Of a stretch of 64,000 bases of DNA, positions 1 to 9,248 are shown in pieces. This stretch comes from Alteriqipengyuania halimionae (lineage in GTDB: Bacteria; Pseudomonadota; Alphaproteobacteria; Sphingomonadales; Sphingomonadaceae): positions 2,019,001 to 2,083,000 of the forward strand of contig NZ_WTYR01000001.1 in assembly GCF_009827575.1 (NCBI RefSeq), read 5' to 3'. Made by a program: the position numbers and the translations under genes. How positions within the stretch are numbered: the first letter of the stretch is position 1; every line of letters starts with the position of its first letter. Under the pieces are notes generated by a model that saw only the letters and a list, made by a program, of their open reading frames with translations, was not told the DNA's origin and ran no database searches.

Positions 1-1091
1 GTCGAGCGATAGGCCCAGGCCGCCTGATCGCGCTGCGCCGTCGCACTCGCCAGCTGGGCGTCCAGCTTCCCGCCCTGGAAGATCGGGGCGAGGATGCTGG
101 CGCCGAGCGACCAGACGCCGATAGGATCGGCCAGCAAGTCAGAAAGCGCGACCCCCGCACTTGCCCCAAGATCGATCGACGGCATGAAATCGGCGCGTGT
201 CATGCGCATCTTCGCATCGGCAGCCGCAATGCGGAATTCCGCCGCCGCGACGTCCGGACGGCGGCGCAAAAGCTCGGATGGCAGGGTGGCGGGAGCTGCC
301 GGGGCACGCAGATCCTCAAAGCGCCCCCCGCGCTCGATACCACCGGGCAGTTCGCCCGTGAGTACCGAGAGCGCATTTTCCTGCCTTGCGATTTGCGCCT
401 TCAATTGCGGGACGAGTTGCGCGGTGGCCTGATACTCGGCCTGCGCCTGCCGCAATTCGAGCTGCGAGGTGTAGCCGACCTCGGCCCGGTCTCGCGCGAA
501 TTTGAGCGCCTTGGCGCGCGCATCCAGCGTGTCTTCGAGCACGCCGAGCCGCGCATCGAGTGACAGGAGCGTGATGTAGCCGCTGGCGGTCGCGGCCGTG
601 ACGGCGAGCCGCGCCGCATCCTCGGCCGCCATGCTCGCGGCCACGCCAGCCTCGGCGGCGTCGATGCGCGAGGCGTTCTTGCCGAAAAGGTCGAGCTCAT
701 ACGACGCACGGAAGGCGGGCTGGGCAACGACGGCTTCGCGGGCCGTGCCGAAAGGCGACACCTCTCGCCGGATGCCGCCTTCTGCCCCAACGCCAAGCGA
801 GGGCATCAGATAGCCGCGCGAGGCCTGTTCGGTGGCCCGCGCTTCCTCGACCCGCGCGGCAGCGATCCGCACATCGGGATTATTGGCGCGCGCCTTTTCG
901 ACCAGCGCCGTGAGCTGCGGATCGCCGAACGCATCCCACCAATGGGCGTCGACCGGCGCGGTCACACCCAGATCGGTGCGCCATTCGATCGGAGGCGCAA
1001 CCGCAACGCCGGCAGGTACTTCCTGCAAGGCCGGCGCACAGGCGGAAAGCATCAGAAGCGAGGAGAGAGCAATGGTCAGTGGCTTGCGCAT
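1..1091 (-). CDS. NodT-family outer membrane efflux lipoprotein (partial)
   Basis: This is the outer membrane channel of a tripartite efflux pump, TolC/OprM-like. Its 3' end lies outside the window. The start is set by an ATG at 1091, with GGAG 8 bases upstream and only 5 bp after the HlyD stop. The protein opens with a lipoprotein signal whose lipobox is LSAC (Cys18), followed by the family feature WWDAFGDPQL. Long alpha-helical stretches follow, including the text YTSQLELRQAQAEYQ, as expected for the two OEP repeats. It is the last gene of the TetR-MFS-HlyD-NodT operon, so it very probably serves that pump. The substrate is unknown. Confidence 0.9.
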   Translation of the reverse strand, partial: MRKPLTIALSSLLMLSACAPALQEVPAGVAVAPPIEWRTDLGVTAPVDAHWWDAFGDPQLTALVEKARANNPDVRIAAARVEEARATEQASRGYLMPSLGVGAEGGIRREVSPFGTAREAVVAQPAFRASYELDLFGKNASRIDAAEAGVAASMAAEDAARLAVTAATASGYITLLSLDARLGVLEDTLDARAKALKFARDRAEVGYTSQLELRQAQAEYQATAQLVPQLKAQIARQENALSVLTGELPGGIERGGRFEDLRAPAAPATLPSELLRRRPDVAAAEFRIAAADAKMRMTRADFMPSIDLGASAGVALSDLLADPIGVWSLGASILAPIFQGGKLDAQLASATAQRDQAAWAYRS

Positions 1092-1096
1092 GGCGA

Positions 1097-2221
1097 TCAC
1101 TCCTTCGTGTGCACGGTGGCGACGACCGACATGCCGGGACCGAGCCGCTTGGCGGCCGCCTGACCCTCGTCGAGCACGATTCGCACCGCGATCCGCTGCG
1201 GCACCTTGACGAAATTGCCCGCCCCGGTGTCCGGCTTCACCAGACTGAATTCACTGCTCGCCGCGGGCGCGATGCTCTGAACACGGCCGGTCAGCTCGAT
1301 CCCGCCCAGCGCGTCGATCGAGAGCGTCGCGCGCTGGCCGACGGCCATTTTGGCGGTCTGCGTTTCTTTGAAATTCGCGACCACCCACAATTCGTCGGGC
1401 ACGATATACATCAGCTGCGTTCCGGCGGAGACGAGCTGTCCCACGCGTGCGGTGACTTCGCTCAACCGACCCGAGCGCGGCGCGCGGATTTCGGTGCGCG
1501 ACAATTCGAACTCGGCGAGTCCGCGCGAAGCTTCGGCGCCGGAGACCTGCGCCTCGAGCGCGCCGCGACCGACATTGACCGAGCGGACATTCTCGTCCGC
1601 GATCGCGCGCTGGGCCTTGGCCTGTCGCACGCCTGCCTGCGCTTGTTGCAAGGCCGCGCGCGCCTGATCGCGCTCGCGCAACGAGACCGAGCCTTCATCC
1701 ACCAGTTCGGCGATCCGCTTCATGTCGGCCTGCGCCTTTTGCAAACCGGCTTGTGCGCTGGCGACGGCTGCATCCTGCAATTCGAGCTGCGCCCGGGCGG
1801 ATCGCAGGCTCTGCGCGCTATTGGCCAGCGAGGCGCGTTGGGCAGCGGTGTTGGCCGCCCCCTGCTGCACTTTCTCGCGGTAGGGCGCATCGTCGATCCG
1901 GGCGAGCAGATCGCCTTTCTTCACGCGCTGGAAGTCGGTCACCGGCACTTCGACTAGATACCCGGCCACTTGTGGGCTCACGACCGTGGTGCGGCCGCGG
2001 ACATAGGCGTTGTTGGTGGTCTGGTCGCCGCCATCGAACGGCGGCAGGCCCCACGCGAACAGGGCGGCCAGCACGCCGGCCAGAAGGATGAAGAAGCCGA
2101 CGCCGATCCGGCGGCGCGAGAGATTGGGCGACCAGCCCTTGCCATGATCGGCTGCGGGCGGAGCTTCCTGTTCTTCGATCGCTTCGACTTCGGCGTCGGT
2201 TTGAGTGGTAGGGTTCGTCAT
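1097..2221 (-). CDS. HlyD/EmrA-type membrane fusion protein
   Basis: This is the periplasmic adaptor linking the inner-membrane MFS pump to the outer membrane channel. The 374 residues are a normal length for EmrA. A single membrane anchor lies at about 39-57. A split biotinyl-lipoyl domain follows (VVSPQVAGYL near 83 and IRAPRSGRL near 247), with a long Ala/Gln/Glu-rich coiled-coil hairpin between the halves and a C-terminal beta-barrel. The start ATG overlaps the MFS stop by 4 bp (ATGA), which suggests translational coupling. Confidence 0.93.
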   Translation of the reverse strand: MTNPTTQTDAEVEAIEEQEAPPAADHGKGWSPNLSRRRIGVGFFILLAGVLAALFAWGLPPFDGGDQTTNNAYVRGRTTVVSPQVAGYLVEVPVTDFQRVKKGDLLARIDDAPYREKVQQGAANTAAQRASLANSAQSLRSARAQLELQDAAVASAQAGLQKAQADMKRIAELVDEGSVSLRERDQARAALQQAQAGVRQAKAQRAIADENVRSVNVGRGALEAQVSGAEASRGLAEFELSRTEIRAPRSGRLSEVTARVGQLVSAGTQLMYIVPDELWVVANFKETQTAKMAVGQRATLSIDALGGIELTGRVQSIAPAASSEFSLVKPDTGAGNFVKVPQRIAVRIVLDEGQAAAKRLGPGMSVVATVHTKE

Positions 2222-3903
2222 TGGCTGTTCCTCGAGAGCCTGGCCTCGATGAAGGCCAGTTCCTTGGCGAGCGGATTATGCCCGCGAATCTTGTTGATGA
2301 TCCACGGCACGCAAATCGCCACGAAGGTGATCGCGGCGAGCGTGCCGATCAGAAAGAAGACGTCGTTGAAGGCGAGCACGGCAGCCTCGCGCCCAATTTC
2401 CTGCGATATGCTGGATGCCGCCGCCTGCTGGCGCAGGACCGGATCGGCCTGCGTCGCTGCCACGCCGCGCCCGGCATTCGCCATCGCTTCGGCGAGTTGC
2501 GGATTGCCCATGGTCAGGGTGCTGCCTGCATCGATCATGTGCGTCTTCACCCGCACCTTGTGAAAAGCCGAGAGGATCGCGATGCCGCCGAGCCCGCCGA
2601 TCGATTGCGAGAGCGAGAAGATCGCGATGAAGCTGATGACGTAGCTCGGCCCTGCGGTCAGCGCCCGCAGCATCCCTTCCATCATGATCGGGCCCATGCT
2701 GAACACGGCGGCAAAAGCGATCGCAGCCTGGGTGAAGTAGAGATCCTGCGGCCGGCTCATCACACCGGAGCGCGTATCGAGAAATGCGGCGATGCAGATG
2801 ACCAGCACCGCGAACAGCACCGGGCGGGTCAAGTCCTTCGGATCGAGCCGGATGACCGAGAGCAGCATCCCGCCCATGGTCGCCCCGGCGAGAATCCAGA
2901 AATAGGATGCCAGTTGCTGGCCGCCCAAGCCGAGCGTGGTGAACATCCCGGTTGCACCGAAGCCCTGCTCGGCCACCAGGACGCGCACGGTCGCGCCGAC
3001 AATGGCGAGCTTCAGGATTGCGCGGCTCGACAGCCAGCTGAGATCGAGCATCGGAGATTTACGATGCGCCTCGATCAGCAGACAGCCGCCGATGCCGATG
3101 ATCGCAACCACCAGTGCGTAGCCGAGCCACGGTGTGTCCCACCACTGGATGCGCCCCTGGATCAGGAAAGCGCAAAGCGCACCGACGCCCACGATGAACA
3201 GGCCGAAGCTTGGTATATCGAGCTTTTCGAATGTGTTCTTGCGCACGCCGGGTGGCAGTCGCAGCAGGTAGACCATGCCGAGACCCAGCAGGGACAGCGC
3301 GAACTGGAACTCGAAGATGTTGCCCATGTCGCCATCGACCAGCAGTGCCGGCGATATCGCGCGGGTGAGCGGGATCGCGATTTGCGACAGCCCGATCGAA
3401 ATCACGAGGCCCGCCACCCGCATCGCGGCGGGTAGCCCTTGCATGAGGTAATAAATCGCCAGCGCGGACAGCCCGCTGGCGGTAATCCCGGCTACCGCCC
3501 GCGCGGCCAGTTCGGGATAATAGCCCGGCTCGAGCATCTGGACGAAATTGGCCGCCACCAGCGCAGCCATCGCCCAGCGGACGAAAGGCTGGATGCCGAA
3601 TTCCTGGCGCACCCGGAACAGCATCATGCTCATGCACGCATAGGTCGTGTAGAAGGCGACCGTCAGCCAGCCGAGCTCGACCGGCGTGATCGCGAACTCG
3701 GCTTGCAGCGCCGCGCTATTGGCGAGCAGAAAGCCGTTCTGCGACCCGCCGATGAGACCCATGGATACGCCAATCGCAAGATAGGCCGCGCGCCGTCTGC
3801 CCGGGTGATCGGGATTGGCAGGCGATCCGGGCAGGATCGGCATTTCGTGCGGCTTGAACCGGTAGCCGTCGATCTCGTCGATCAGGACATCGTGATCAGC
3901 CAC
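2218..3903 (-). CDS. MFS multidrug transporter, DHA2/EmrB-like
   Basis: This is the inner-membrane pump of the efflux operon, probably a proton-driven drug exporter. It has 561 residues with many hydrophobic segments, consistent with a 14-helix DHA2 protein. The N-terminal tail is about 40 residues, and helix 1 carries YLAIGVSMGLIGGSQNGFLL. The start is GTG at 3903, with GGAG about 10 bases upstream. It overlaps the 3' end of the tetR gene by 8 bp and is followed by the membrane fusion protein. The sequence is divergent from classical EmrB, so the substrate cannot be guessed. Confidence 0.85.
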   Translation of the reverse strand: MADHDVLIDEIDGYRFKPHEMPILPGSPANPDHPGRRRAAYLAIGVSMGLIGGSQNGFLLANSAALQAEFAITPVELGWLTVAFYTTYACMSMMLFRVRQEFGIQPFVRWAMAALVAANFVQMLEPGYYPELAARAVAGITASGLSALAIYYLMQGLPAAMRVAGLVISIGLSQIAIPLTRAISPALLVDGDMGNIFEFQFALSLLGLGMVYLLRLPPGVRKNTFEKLDIPSFGLFIVGVGALCAFLIQGRIQWWDTPWLGYALVVAIIGIGGCLLIEAHRKSPMLDLSWLSSRAILKLAIVGATVRVLVAEQGFGATGMFTTLGLGGQQLASYFWILAGATMGGMLLSVIRLDPKDLTRPVLFAVLVICIAAFLDTRSGVMSRPQDLYFTQAAIAFAAVFSMGPIMMEGMLRALTAGPSYVISFIAIFSLSQSIGGLGGIAILSAFHKVRVKTHMIDAGSTLTMGNPQLAEAMANAGRGVAATQADPVLRQQAAASSISQEIGREAAVLAFNDVFFLIGTLAAITFVAICVPWIINKIRGHNPLAKELAFIEARLSRNSQ

Positions 3904-4534
3904 AGCGAAATGCTCCGTCGATCAGCGTGTCGTGAAGCGCGGCTTCGAACGTTGCGTCGTCCTCCATGCCCGCGACGAGTTTGGCCAGCCGGTCCCGTCG
4001 CGCTACTTTGCTGGCGCTCGAGTAGATGAAATCGGCGATGCGGAACTGGAGGTGCGAGACCTCGCCCTTGCATTCCTCCAGCGCCGCTTGCGCCAAAGCG
4101 AGGAAGAACTCGTGCAAGGGCTGCGAAAGCTCCTCGAGCAGAAATTGCGACCGTTCGCTGTCGACGGTGATGTCGCGCAGCAGCAGGCGCGGCACTTCGG
4201 GCCAGGCGAGCAGGTGCGCGAGATAGGCCTTCATCGCATGCCGCAACCGGTCGTGCGGATTCGCGTCCGACACATCCGCGAGCGCACGATCGAGCGCCGC
4301 GAGAAGATCGAGTGCCGCTTTCGCCACGATCGCCTTCCACAGCCCCTTCTTTCCGCCGAAACGGTAGGAAATCAGCGCCACATCGACCTTCGCATCGCTC
4401 GCGATCTCACGCAGCGAGGCAGCTTCGTACCCCTTGTCGGCAAAACGCAGCACCGCCGCACGCGCAATCGCGGCGCTGGTGTCCGTATCGGTTTCTGTGT
4501 CTTTGGGCCGTCCGCGGCCACGCCTGTCGGTCAT
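3896..4534 (-). CDS. TetR-family transcriptional regulator of the efflux operon
   Basis: It is 212 residues long. A TetR_N helix-turn-helix lies at about 20-65 (GYEAASLREIASDAKV, then ISYRFGGKKGLW), and the C-terminal half is the ligand domain. It is the first gene of the operon and overlaps the pump gene, so it probably represses its own operon and is released by a pump substrate; this is inference from context. The 117-bp gap to the divergent gene at 4652 must contain its promoter and operator. I could not define a clear operator palindrome. Confidence 0.92.
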   Translation of the reverse strand: MTDRRGRGRPKDTETDTDTSAAIARAAVLRFADKGYEAASLREIASDAKVDVALISYRFGGKKGLWKAIVAKAALDLLAALDRALADVSDANPHDRLRHAMKAYLAHLLAWPEVPRLLLRDITVDSERSQFLLEELSQPLHEFFLALAQAALEECKGEVSHLQFRIADFIYSSASKVARRDRLAKLVAGMEDDATFEAALHDTLIDGAFRCG

Positions 4535-4651
4535 CGAATTGTCCTTTGCACGACGCTACATAAGCCGATCGCGAATTTATTCAATAGGCGTTGAATATTG
4601 CATCTCGTCCATGGCTCCGGACACTTCGGGGGTTCTGCGCATTGGACTGGT

Positions 4652-5446
4652 ATGAAGCTCGATATCGAAACCCACCTGACGTTCACGCTCGACCAGCCGA
4701 CCGATGTTCTGCTGCAAATCGAAGCTGCCCATATCCCGGAGCAGGAGATCCTCTCCTGCTCGCTCGACCACAGCGCAGGCGAGCATTTCGCCCGCGTTCC
4801 GGCGAACGACATGATCGGCGAAAGAACCTGGATGCGCGCCAAGGGCGAAGTGTCGATCGACTACCGCGCAAGCGTCGAGCCGTGTCGGGACCTGTCGCCC
4901 GTCCCCTCGCTCGACCCGCTGCCCACCCACCTGCTGCCCGGCGAAGTCGTGCCCTACCTGTTCGACAGCCGCTACTGCCAAGCCGATCGCTTCCAGGCCT
5001 TCGTCGATGCCGAATTCGGTGACAGCCAGGGCGGCCAGCGTGTCGAGGCGATCCGCGAGTGGCTGACGCGCAAGTTCGCATATGTTCCCGGAGCCAGCGG
5101 GCCGCACACCACCGCGCTCGACAGTTTCGTCGAACGCCGCGGCGTGTGCCGCGACTATGCGCATGTCACGATTGCAATGGCCCGCGCCTCGATGATCCCG
5201 GCGCGCTATGTCAGCCTCTACGGACCCGATGTCGATCCGCAGGATTTCCACGCTGTCGCCGAAGTTTTCCTAGCCAGCGACGATGGCGAAGGCGGCGAAT
5301 GGCAGCCGGTCGATGCGACGGGCATGGTCGAAGCGGCGGAAATGGTGAAGATCGGGGTTGGCCGCGATGCCGCAGACGTCAGTTTCCTGACCAGCTTCGG
5401 GCAGTTGAATTTGCGCGACAAGACCGTTTCCGTGACGCGCGGCTGA
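4652..5446 (+). CDS. transglutaminase-like domain protein
   Basis: This is a transglutaminase/protease-like superfamily protein of 264 residues. The N-terminal beta domain covers about 1-130. The papain-like core follows, with candidate catalytic residues Cys in RRGVCRDYAH, His in DFHAVAEV and Asp in PVDATG. The start is placed at MKLDIETHL because the family begins this way and the upstream residues in frame look like untranslated leader. No signal peptide is visible, so it is probably cytoplasmic. It is divergent from the tetR gene. The substrate is unknown; family members act as proteases or amidases. Confidence 0.88.
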   Translation: MKLDIETHLTFTLDQPTDVLLQIEAAHIPEQEILSCSLDHSAGEHFARVPANDMIGERTWMRAKGEVSIDYRASVEPCRDLSPVPSLDPLPTHLLPGEVVPYLFDSRYCQADRFQAFVDAEFGDSQGGQRVEAIREWLTRKFAYVPGASGPHTTALDSFVERRGVCRDYAHVTIAMARASMIPARYVSLYGPDVDPQDFHAVAEVFLASDDGEGGEWQPVDATGMVEAAEMVKIGVGRDAADVSFLTSFGQLNLRDKTVSVTRG

Positions 5447-5536
5447 CGTCGCTACTGGCCGACGATCCGGGCCGATGGTCCGGACGGTGCAAGCGCATCG
5501 GACAACCGACTCACATTTTTTACCAAATGTCGCTAT

Positions 5537-6223
5537 ATGGTGCTTCGAAGCACACCTATGGCAAGCCTTTCGCCCTCCCAACGGCTGGCCGCTTTCGGCG
5601 GACTGGTCCTAGCCCTCGGCATCTCGGCCGGGGGTGCGGTGTTGCTTGCCGAAGGGGAAGATGCCGCCGCGCAGGAAATCCCCTATCAGGATGCGATGGG
5701 CGAGGCCCCGACCTCTGCCCCCGTGATCCAGCAAACCGATCCGACCCCCGAGGTCTATCCGGACGATTCCTTCGTCATCAAGCGCGTGCTTCCGATCAAC
5801 GGCCCGATCAAATACGGCGAGTGGCATTGGGACGACGAGGGTGTGCCCGACGGGCCGCTGGTGGTCACGGTCGATCTGCAGGCCCGCGTGATCTCGGTGT
5901 TCCGCGACGGCTACGAGATCGGCGCGGCCGCCGTGCTGCTGGGCACGGACGACCATCCCACTCCCGTGGGCGTGTTCCCGATCCTGCAGAAGAACAAGGA
6001 TCACGTCTCGAATCTCTACGATGCCGAGATGCCGTATATGATGCGACTGACCTGGGACGGGGTGGCGATCCACGGAAGCCCGGTTGAAAACGGCTATGCC
6101 AGCCATGGCTGCGTCGGCACGCCCAACGGCTTTGCCGAGAAGCTGTTCTCGGTCGCCAAGCTCGGCGACAAGGTCATCGTGACCGACGGCAAGCGTATCG
6201 GCGTGGGCGACCCGCTCGTCTAG
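5537..6223 (+). CDS. L,D-transpeptidase (YkuD) family protein
   Basis: This is a putative peptidoglycan or envelope L,D-transpeptidase of 228 residues. An uncleaved or cleaved signal segment lies at about 18-40, followed by an acidic linker and a C-terminal YkuD domain. The catalytic text is AIHGSPVENGYASHGCVGTP: His, then Ser-His-Gly-Cys. The Arg that normally follows SHGC[IV] in this family is Gly here (see findings). A second in-frame ATG at 5558 is an alternative start. It is convergent with tilS, whose stop overlaps by 4 bp on the other strand. Confidence 0.85.
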   Translation: MVLRSTPMASLSPSQRLAAFGGLVLALGISAGGAVLLAEGEDAAAQEIPYQDAMGEAPTSAPVIQQTDPTPEVYPDDSFVIKRVLPINGPIKYGEWHWDDEGVPDGPLVVTVDLQARVISVFRDGYEIGAAAVLLGTDDHPTPVGVFPILQKNKDHVSNLYDAEMPYMMRLTWDGVAIHGSPVENGYASHGCVGTPNGFAEKLFSVAKLGDKVIVTDGKRIGVGDPLV

Positions 6224-7182
6224 TTTCCCCGCGTGTGGTCTGCGCGCGAGGCTTCTTTTCCGAACCGCCAGACGTGTCGACCGGGGCGTGCCACCACGCC
6301 GGCCAAGGTGCCCACATCCCCACGCACCAAGGCATCATGCAATCGCGCGATCTCTGATACCCCGGGCCTGCCTTCGCCCACCCGAGCAAGGATGCGCTCG
6401 ATCACACGCAGCGCCAGCGCGCGCGGCAGGTCGTGCTGCATGGCAAGGCGGTCGCCATCCATCCACACATCGTCGGCTACGATCCGATCTGCCATCCAGT
6501 CGAGCGCGGCGTCGGCCTCGGCCAGATGCGCCGCGCTGGCCGCGATGGCCGGTCGATCGAGCCAGCCAGTATCCGCCAGTTGCGCGCGCATGCGAGCCCG
6601 ATCGGAACGCGGATCGCGGTTCGAAGGATCGTCGACTGCTGCCCACCCTCGGGCCTCGACCAGCGCGGCCAGTTCGGAATGGGACCAGTCGAGCAGAGGC
6701 CGGATAATCTCGGCCCCGGCGATCGACACATGCTCGCGAATGCCTGACAATCCGCCCACACCCGACGCCCGGTTGAGGCGCATCATCAACGTTTCCGCCT
6801 GGTCGTCGGCATGATGCGCCGTGGCGATCCGGCCGATGTCACGGTCCGAGGCCCAGGAAGCCAGCGCCTCGTAGCGTGCGGCGCGGGCGCGGTCGGCAGT
6901 GTTGCCTTTGCCGATCGAAACCGGAAGCACTGCATGCGGCACGCCGAGTTCGCCGCAGCACTCGCCTACGAAGCGTGCTTCGTCCGCACTCTCGGCCCGC
7001 AATCCGTGGTCGACCGTGGCGCAGTGCACTTTGCCCGGGAATGCGGCACCGGCGAGCAGCAGGAGGGCAAGGCTATCGGGCCCGCCCGAAATGGCCACGC
7101 CCAGCGCGCCGTCGGCGCCGCCGCTTAACCGGCGGACGCTGTCCGCAAAACGAGCGAAGAGGGCGGGGTCGGACGTATCAAT
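6220..7182 (-). CDS. tilS: tRNA(Ile)-lysidine synthase TilS, probable ATT start
   Basis: The enzyme converts the CAU anticodon wobble C34 of tRNA-Ile2 to lysidine using ATP and lysine. The PP-loop SGGPDS is clear, as are ATVDHGLR, TAHHADDQAETLMMRL and RPLL. The first canonical start in frame, GTG at 7098, lies only 4 codons before SGGPDS. It would delete the N-terminal helix (DPALFARFADSVRRL) that the family has. That helix is encoded in frame upstream but has no ATG, GTG or TTG. An ATT at 7182, 9 bases after AGGGG, is the best candidate. The cpoB stop lies just upstream in the same frame. Confidence 0.85.
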   Translation of the reverse strand: MDTSDPALFARFADSVRRLSGGADGALGVAISGGPDSLALLLLAGAAFPGKVHCATVDHGLRAESADEARFVGECCGELGVPHAVLPVSIGKGNTADRARAARYEALASWASDRDIGRIATAHHADDQAETLMMRLNRASGVGGLSGIREHVSIAGAEIIRPLLDWSHSELAALVEARGWAAVDDPSNRDPRSDRARMRAQLADTGWLDRPAIAASAAHLAEADAALDWMADRIVADDVWMDGDRLAMQHDLPRALALRVIERILARVGEGRPGVSEIARLHDALVRGDVGTLAGVVARPGRHVWRFGKEASRADHTRGN

Positions 7183-7194
7183 CGGCGCTGGCCC

Positions 7195-8097
7195 CTAGCT
7201 GCAGGTGACGCGGTCGCGGGTCGAATCATACAGCGATTCGAGGCGCCCGACCGCTTCCGAAGCATATTCGCGCGAGAACACGCCCAGCGCAGTGCAGGCG
7301 CGTTCGGTCTCGCCGCGCTCGATCATCGCGATGGCGAGATAAAGCACGCTGTCGCCCGCCCGCGCACCGGCCTTGTTCGAGGTGTAGTTCTCAACGAACC
7401 ACGCCGCCGCCTGATCCGCATCGCCATCGTCAAGATAGGCGCGCCCGATGAGGTTGCGTCCGTAACTGACGAGGCGGTGATCGGGATAATCGCGCACGAA
7501 GATTTTCAGCTGCTGGCGCGCTTCGGGATAGAAGCCTGCATCCCACAGCCGAAAACCGTAGGTGTATTCGTCTTCACCGGCGTCGCTCGACTGCGGCTTG
7601 ACGACCGCAGCAACGGCGGCGACCCGCGCGGGAGACGGTGCCGCTACGGCTTCTTCCTCGGGCTCCTCGATCGTGGCTTCGGCCGTCGCGGTTTCCTGGG
7701 CCTGTTCTTCGCGCGCTTCGGCGGCTGCGCCGGTTTCGAGCGCGGTCAGGCGGCTATCGAAATTGCGCAAATCGTTGCGATCTTCCTCGACCAGCGAAGT
7801 CAGCCGCGCGATTTCGGATTCGAGGGTATCGAGCCGCGCGAGGATATCGGTCACGGCGCCGGTCGCCGGCGTGCCGGCCTGCGGCGTGGACTGGGTGCCC
7901 CCGCGATCGACCTGCGGTTCGAAGAAGCGCCCGTCGCCGCCGGGAAATACCGTGCGCTGCAAGGCGCGGACCTGCGCTTCGAGGGCGCGGATGCGGACTT
8001 CGGCATCGTCCTGCGCCTGGACAGGCATGGCAGACAGCGAAAGTCCAAGCGCCAGCGCGGCGCCAAACGGAGTGCGGAAGGCGGAAAAGCGGATCAT
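7195..8097 (-). CDS. cpoB: Tol-Pal system protein CpoB/YbgF-like
   Basis: This is a periplasmic tetratricopeptide protein that coordinates Tol-Pal envelope constriction with peptidoglycan synthesis. It is 300 residues long. The signal peptide ends at about residue 28 (AMPVQAQ). A coiled coil follows (RALEAQVRALQRTVF, then a second one near 85-115), then an Ala/Glu/Pro-rich linker. C-terminal TPR-like repeats carry the text YGFRLWDAGFYPEARQQ, as in YbgF. It lies directly upstream of tilS, the usual alphaproteobacterial order. Confidence 0.86.
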   Translation of the reverse strand: MIRFSAFRTPFGAALALGLSLSAMPVQAQDDAEVRIRALEAQVRALQRTVFPGGDGRFFEPQVDRGGTQSTPQAGTPATGAVTDILARLDTLESEIARLTSLVEEDRNDLRNFDSRLTALETGAAAEAREEQAQETATAEATIEEPEEEAVAAPSPARVAAVAAVVKPQSSDAGEDEYTYGFRLWDAGFYPEARQQLKIFVRDYPDHRLVSYGRNLIGRAYLDDGDADQAAAWFVENYTSNKAGARAGDSVLYLAIAMIERGETERACTALGVFSREYASEAVGRLESLYDSTRDRVTCS

Positions 8098-8206
8098 GGC
8101 CGGTTCCTCGAATGCGCAAAAATGGAAGGCGTATCATGCCGCAGGAACGACAAACGCGCGATGAACGATTGGGTAACCAAAAGCAGGTGCCGCTGTCGAG
8201 CGGCGG

Positions 8207-9115
8207 TCAGCCCTCGGTAGTGGAATCTTCAGCCGAGGCGGTCGGAGCATCGACCGGTTGCCCGAACCGTTGACCGAGTGCGATTGCCGAGACCGGCACG
8301 TCCTTCATTGTCACCTGCTCGGCCGAAAGGCGCGGCAATTCGCGACCGCCCACGGATATGCCGAGAGCTTCGGGTCGACCGGTCCACAGCAATGGCCGGA
8401 AGGCCTCGTCCGGCACGGTATAGCGTTCGCCCTTGCTCATGATCTTCTGCATCAGCTGGCGACCATTGCCATCATAGAATTTGACCCAGACCTCGTCGGC
8501 CAGCGCGGTGAAGACCACCGCATCGTCTTCGGCAATCGGGCCGTCGGGTGTGTCCGCACCCTCGGCATCTGCCGTCTGCGCAGTCTCGCCCTGCTCGGTG
8601 GGCTCGTCGCTGCGCAGGGGCGGAAAATCGGCACCGGGGGCGAAATAGCTGCGCCAGAATGTCAGCGCGCCGACGACCGCGATGACGATACCGGCCAGCG
8701 CGGCAAACCAGGCGATTTTGGGGCTCGCAACACGGGCGGGGTCGCCCGGCTCGAACCTGTCCTGCTTTTGCGACGCGGCATAGGCCACCGCCCCGTCGAG
8801 TTCGACGCGGACCTGCTCGGCAATCTCGTTCTCGTTGAGCCCGACAGCCCGTGCATAGGTGCGCGAGAAACCGATCGCGTACGTGCGCGAAGGCAGTGCG
8901 CCATAGTCGCCCTCCTCGATCGCCACGAGAGAGCGCGACGGAATCTTGGTAGACTCGGCCAGGTCGTCTCGACTGACGCCCATCTCCTCGCGCGCGGCAA
9001 CCAGCCGCTCATGCGCTTGCAATCCCGCTGCGCCGGCAGCGCCGCCATCGGCGGTGCCAGTCACAAGTTCGTCCCCTTCGTTTTCCGGAAAATCCGGAGC
9101 GCTTTGCGCCGTCAT
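8207..9115 (-). CDS. RodZ-like helix-turn-helix membrane protein (DUF4115)
   Basis: It is 302 residues long. An N-terminal HTH_25 domain lies at about 34-100 (RDDLAESTKIPSRSLVAIEEG). A single transmembrane helix lies near 155-175 (WFAALAGIVIAVVGALTF), then an acidic linker and a C-terminal DUF4115 beta domain (ALADEVWVKFYDGNGRQL). This is the architecture of RodZ, which links MreB to the elongasome, so a role in cell shape is likely. The gene stands alone between cpoB and ptsP, with an untranslated gap of about 110 bp on either side. Confidence 0.85.
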   Translation of the reverse strand: MTAQSAPDFPENEGDELVTGTADGGAAGAAGLQAHERLVAAREEMGVSRDDLAESTKIPSRSLVAIEEGDYGALPSRTYAIGFSRTYARAVGLNENEIAEQVRVELDGAVAYAASQKQDRFEPGDPARVASPKIAWFAALAGIVIAVVGALTFWRSYFAPGADFPPLRSDEPTEQGETAQTADAEGADTPDGPIAEDDAVVFTALADEVWVKFYDGNGRQLMQKIMSKGERYTVPDEAFRPLLWTGRPEALGISVGGRELPRLSAEQVTMKDVPVSAIALGQRFGQPVDAPTASAEDSTTEG

Positions 9116-9248
9116 TGAGTCCCCGCCAAGTTATACGTCCGCCACTATGAGAGGCTGTGGATAAAAAAGAGTCAACGCCGCATCCCGGGCGCTGCGCCAA
9201 GTGGTTGGGATTACCGGACGACTCGGCCCGGGGCCGGGCCTGTACGGG

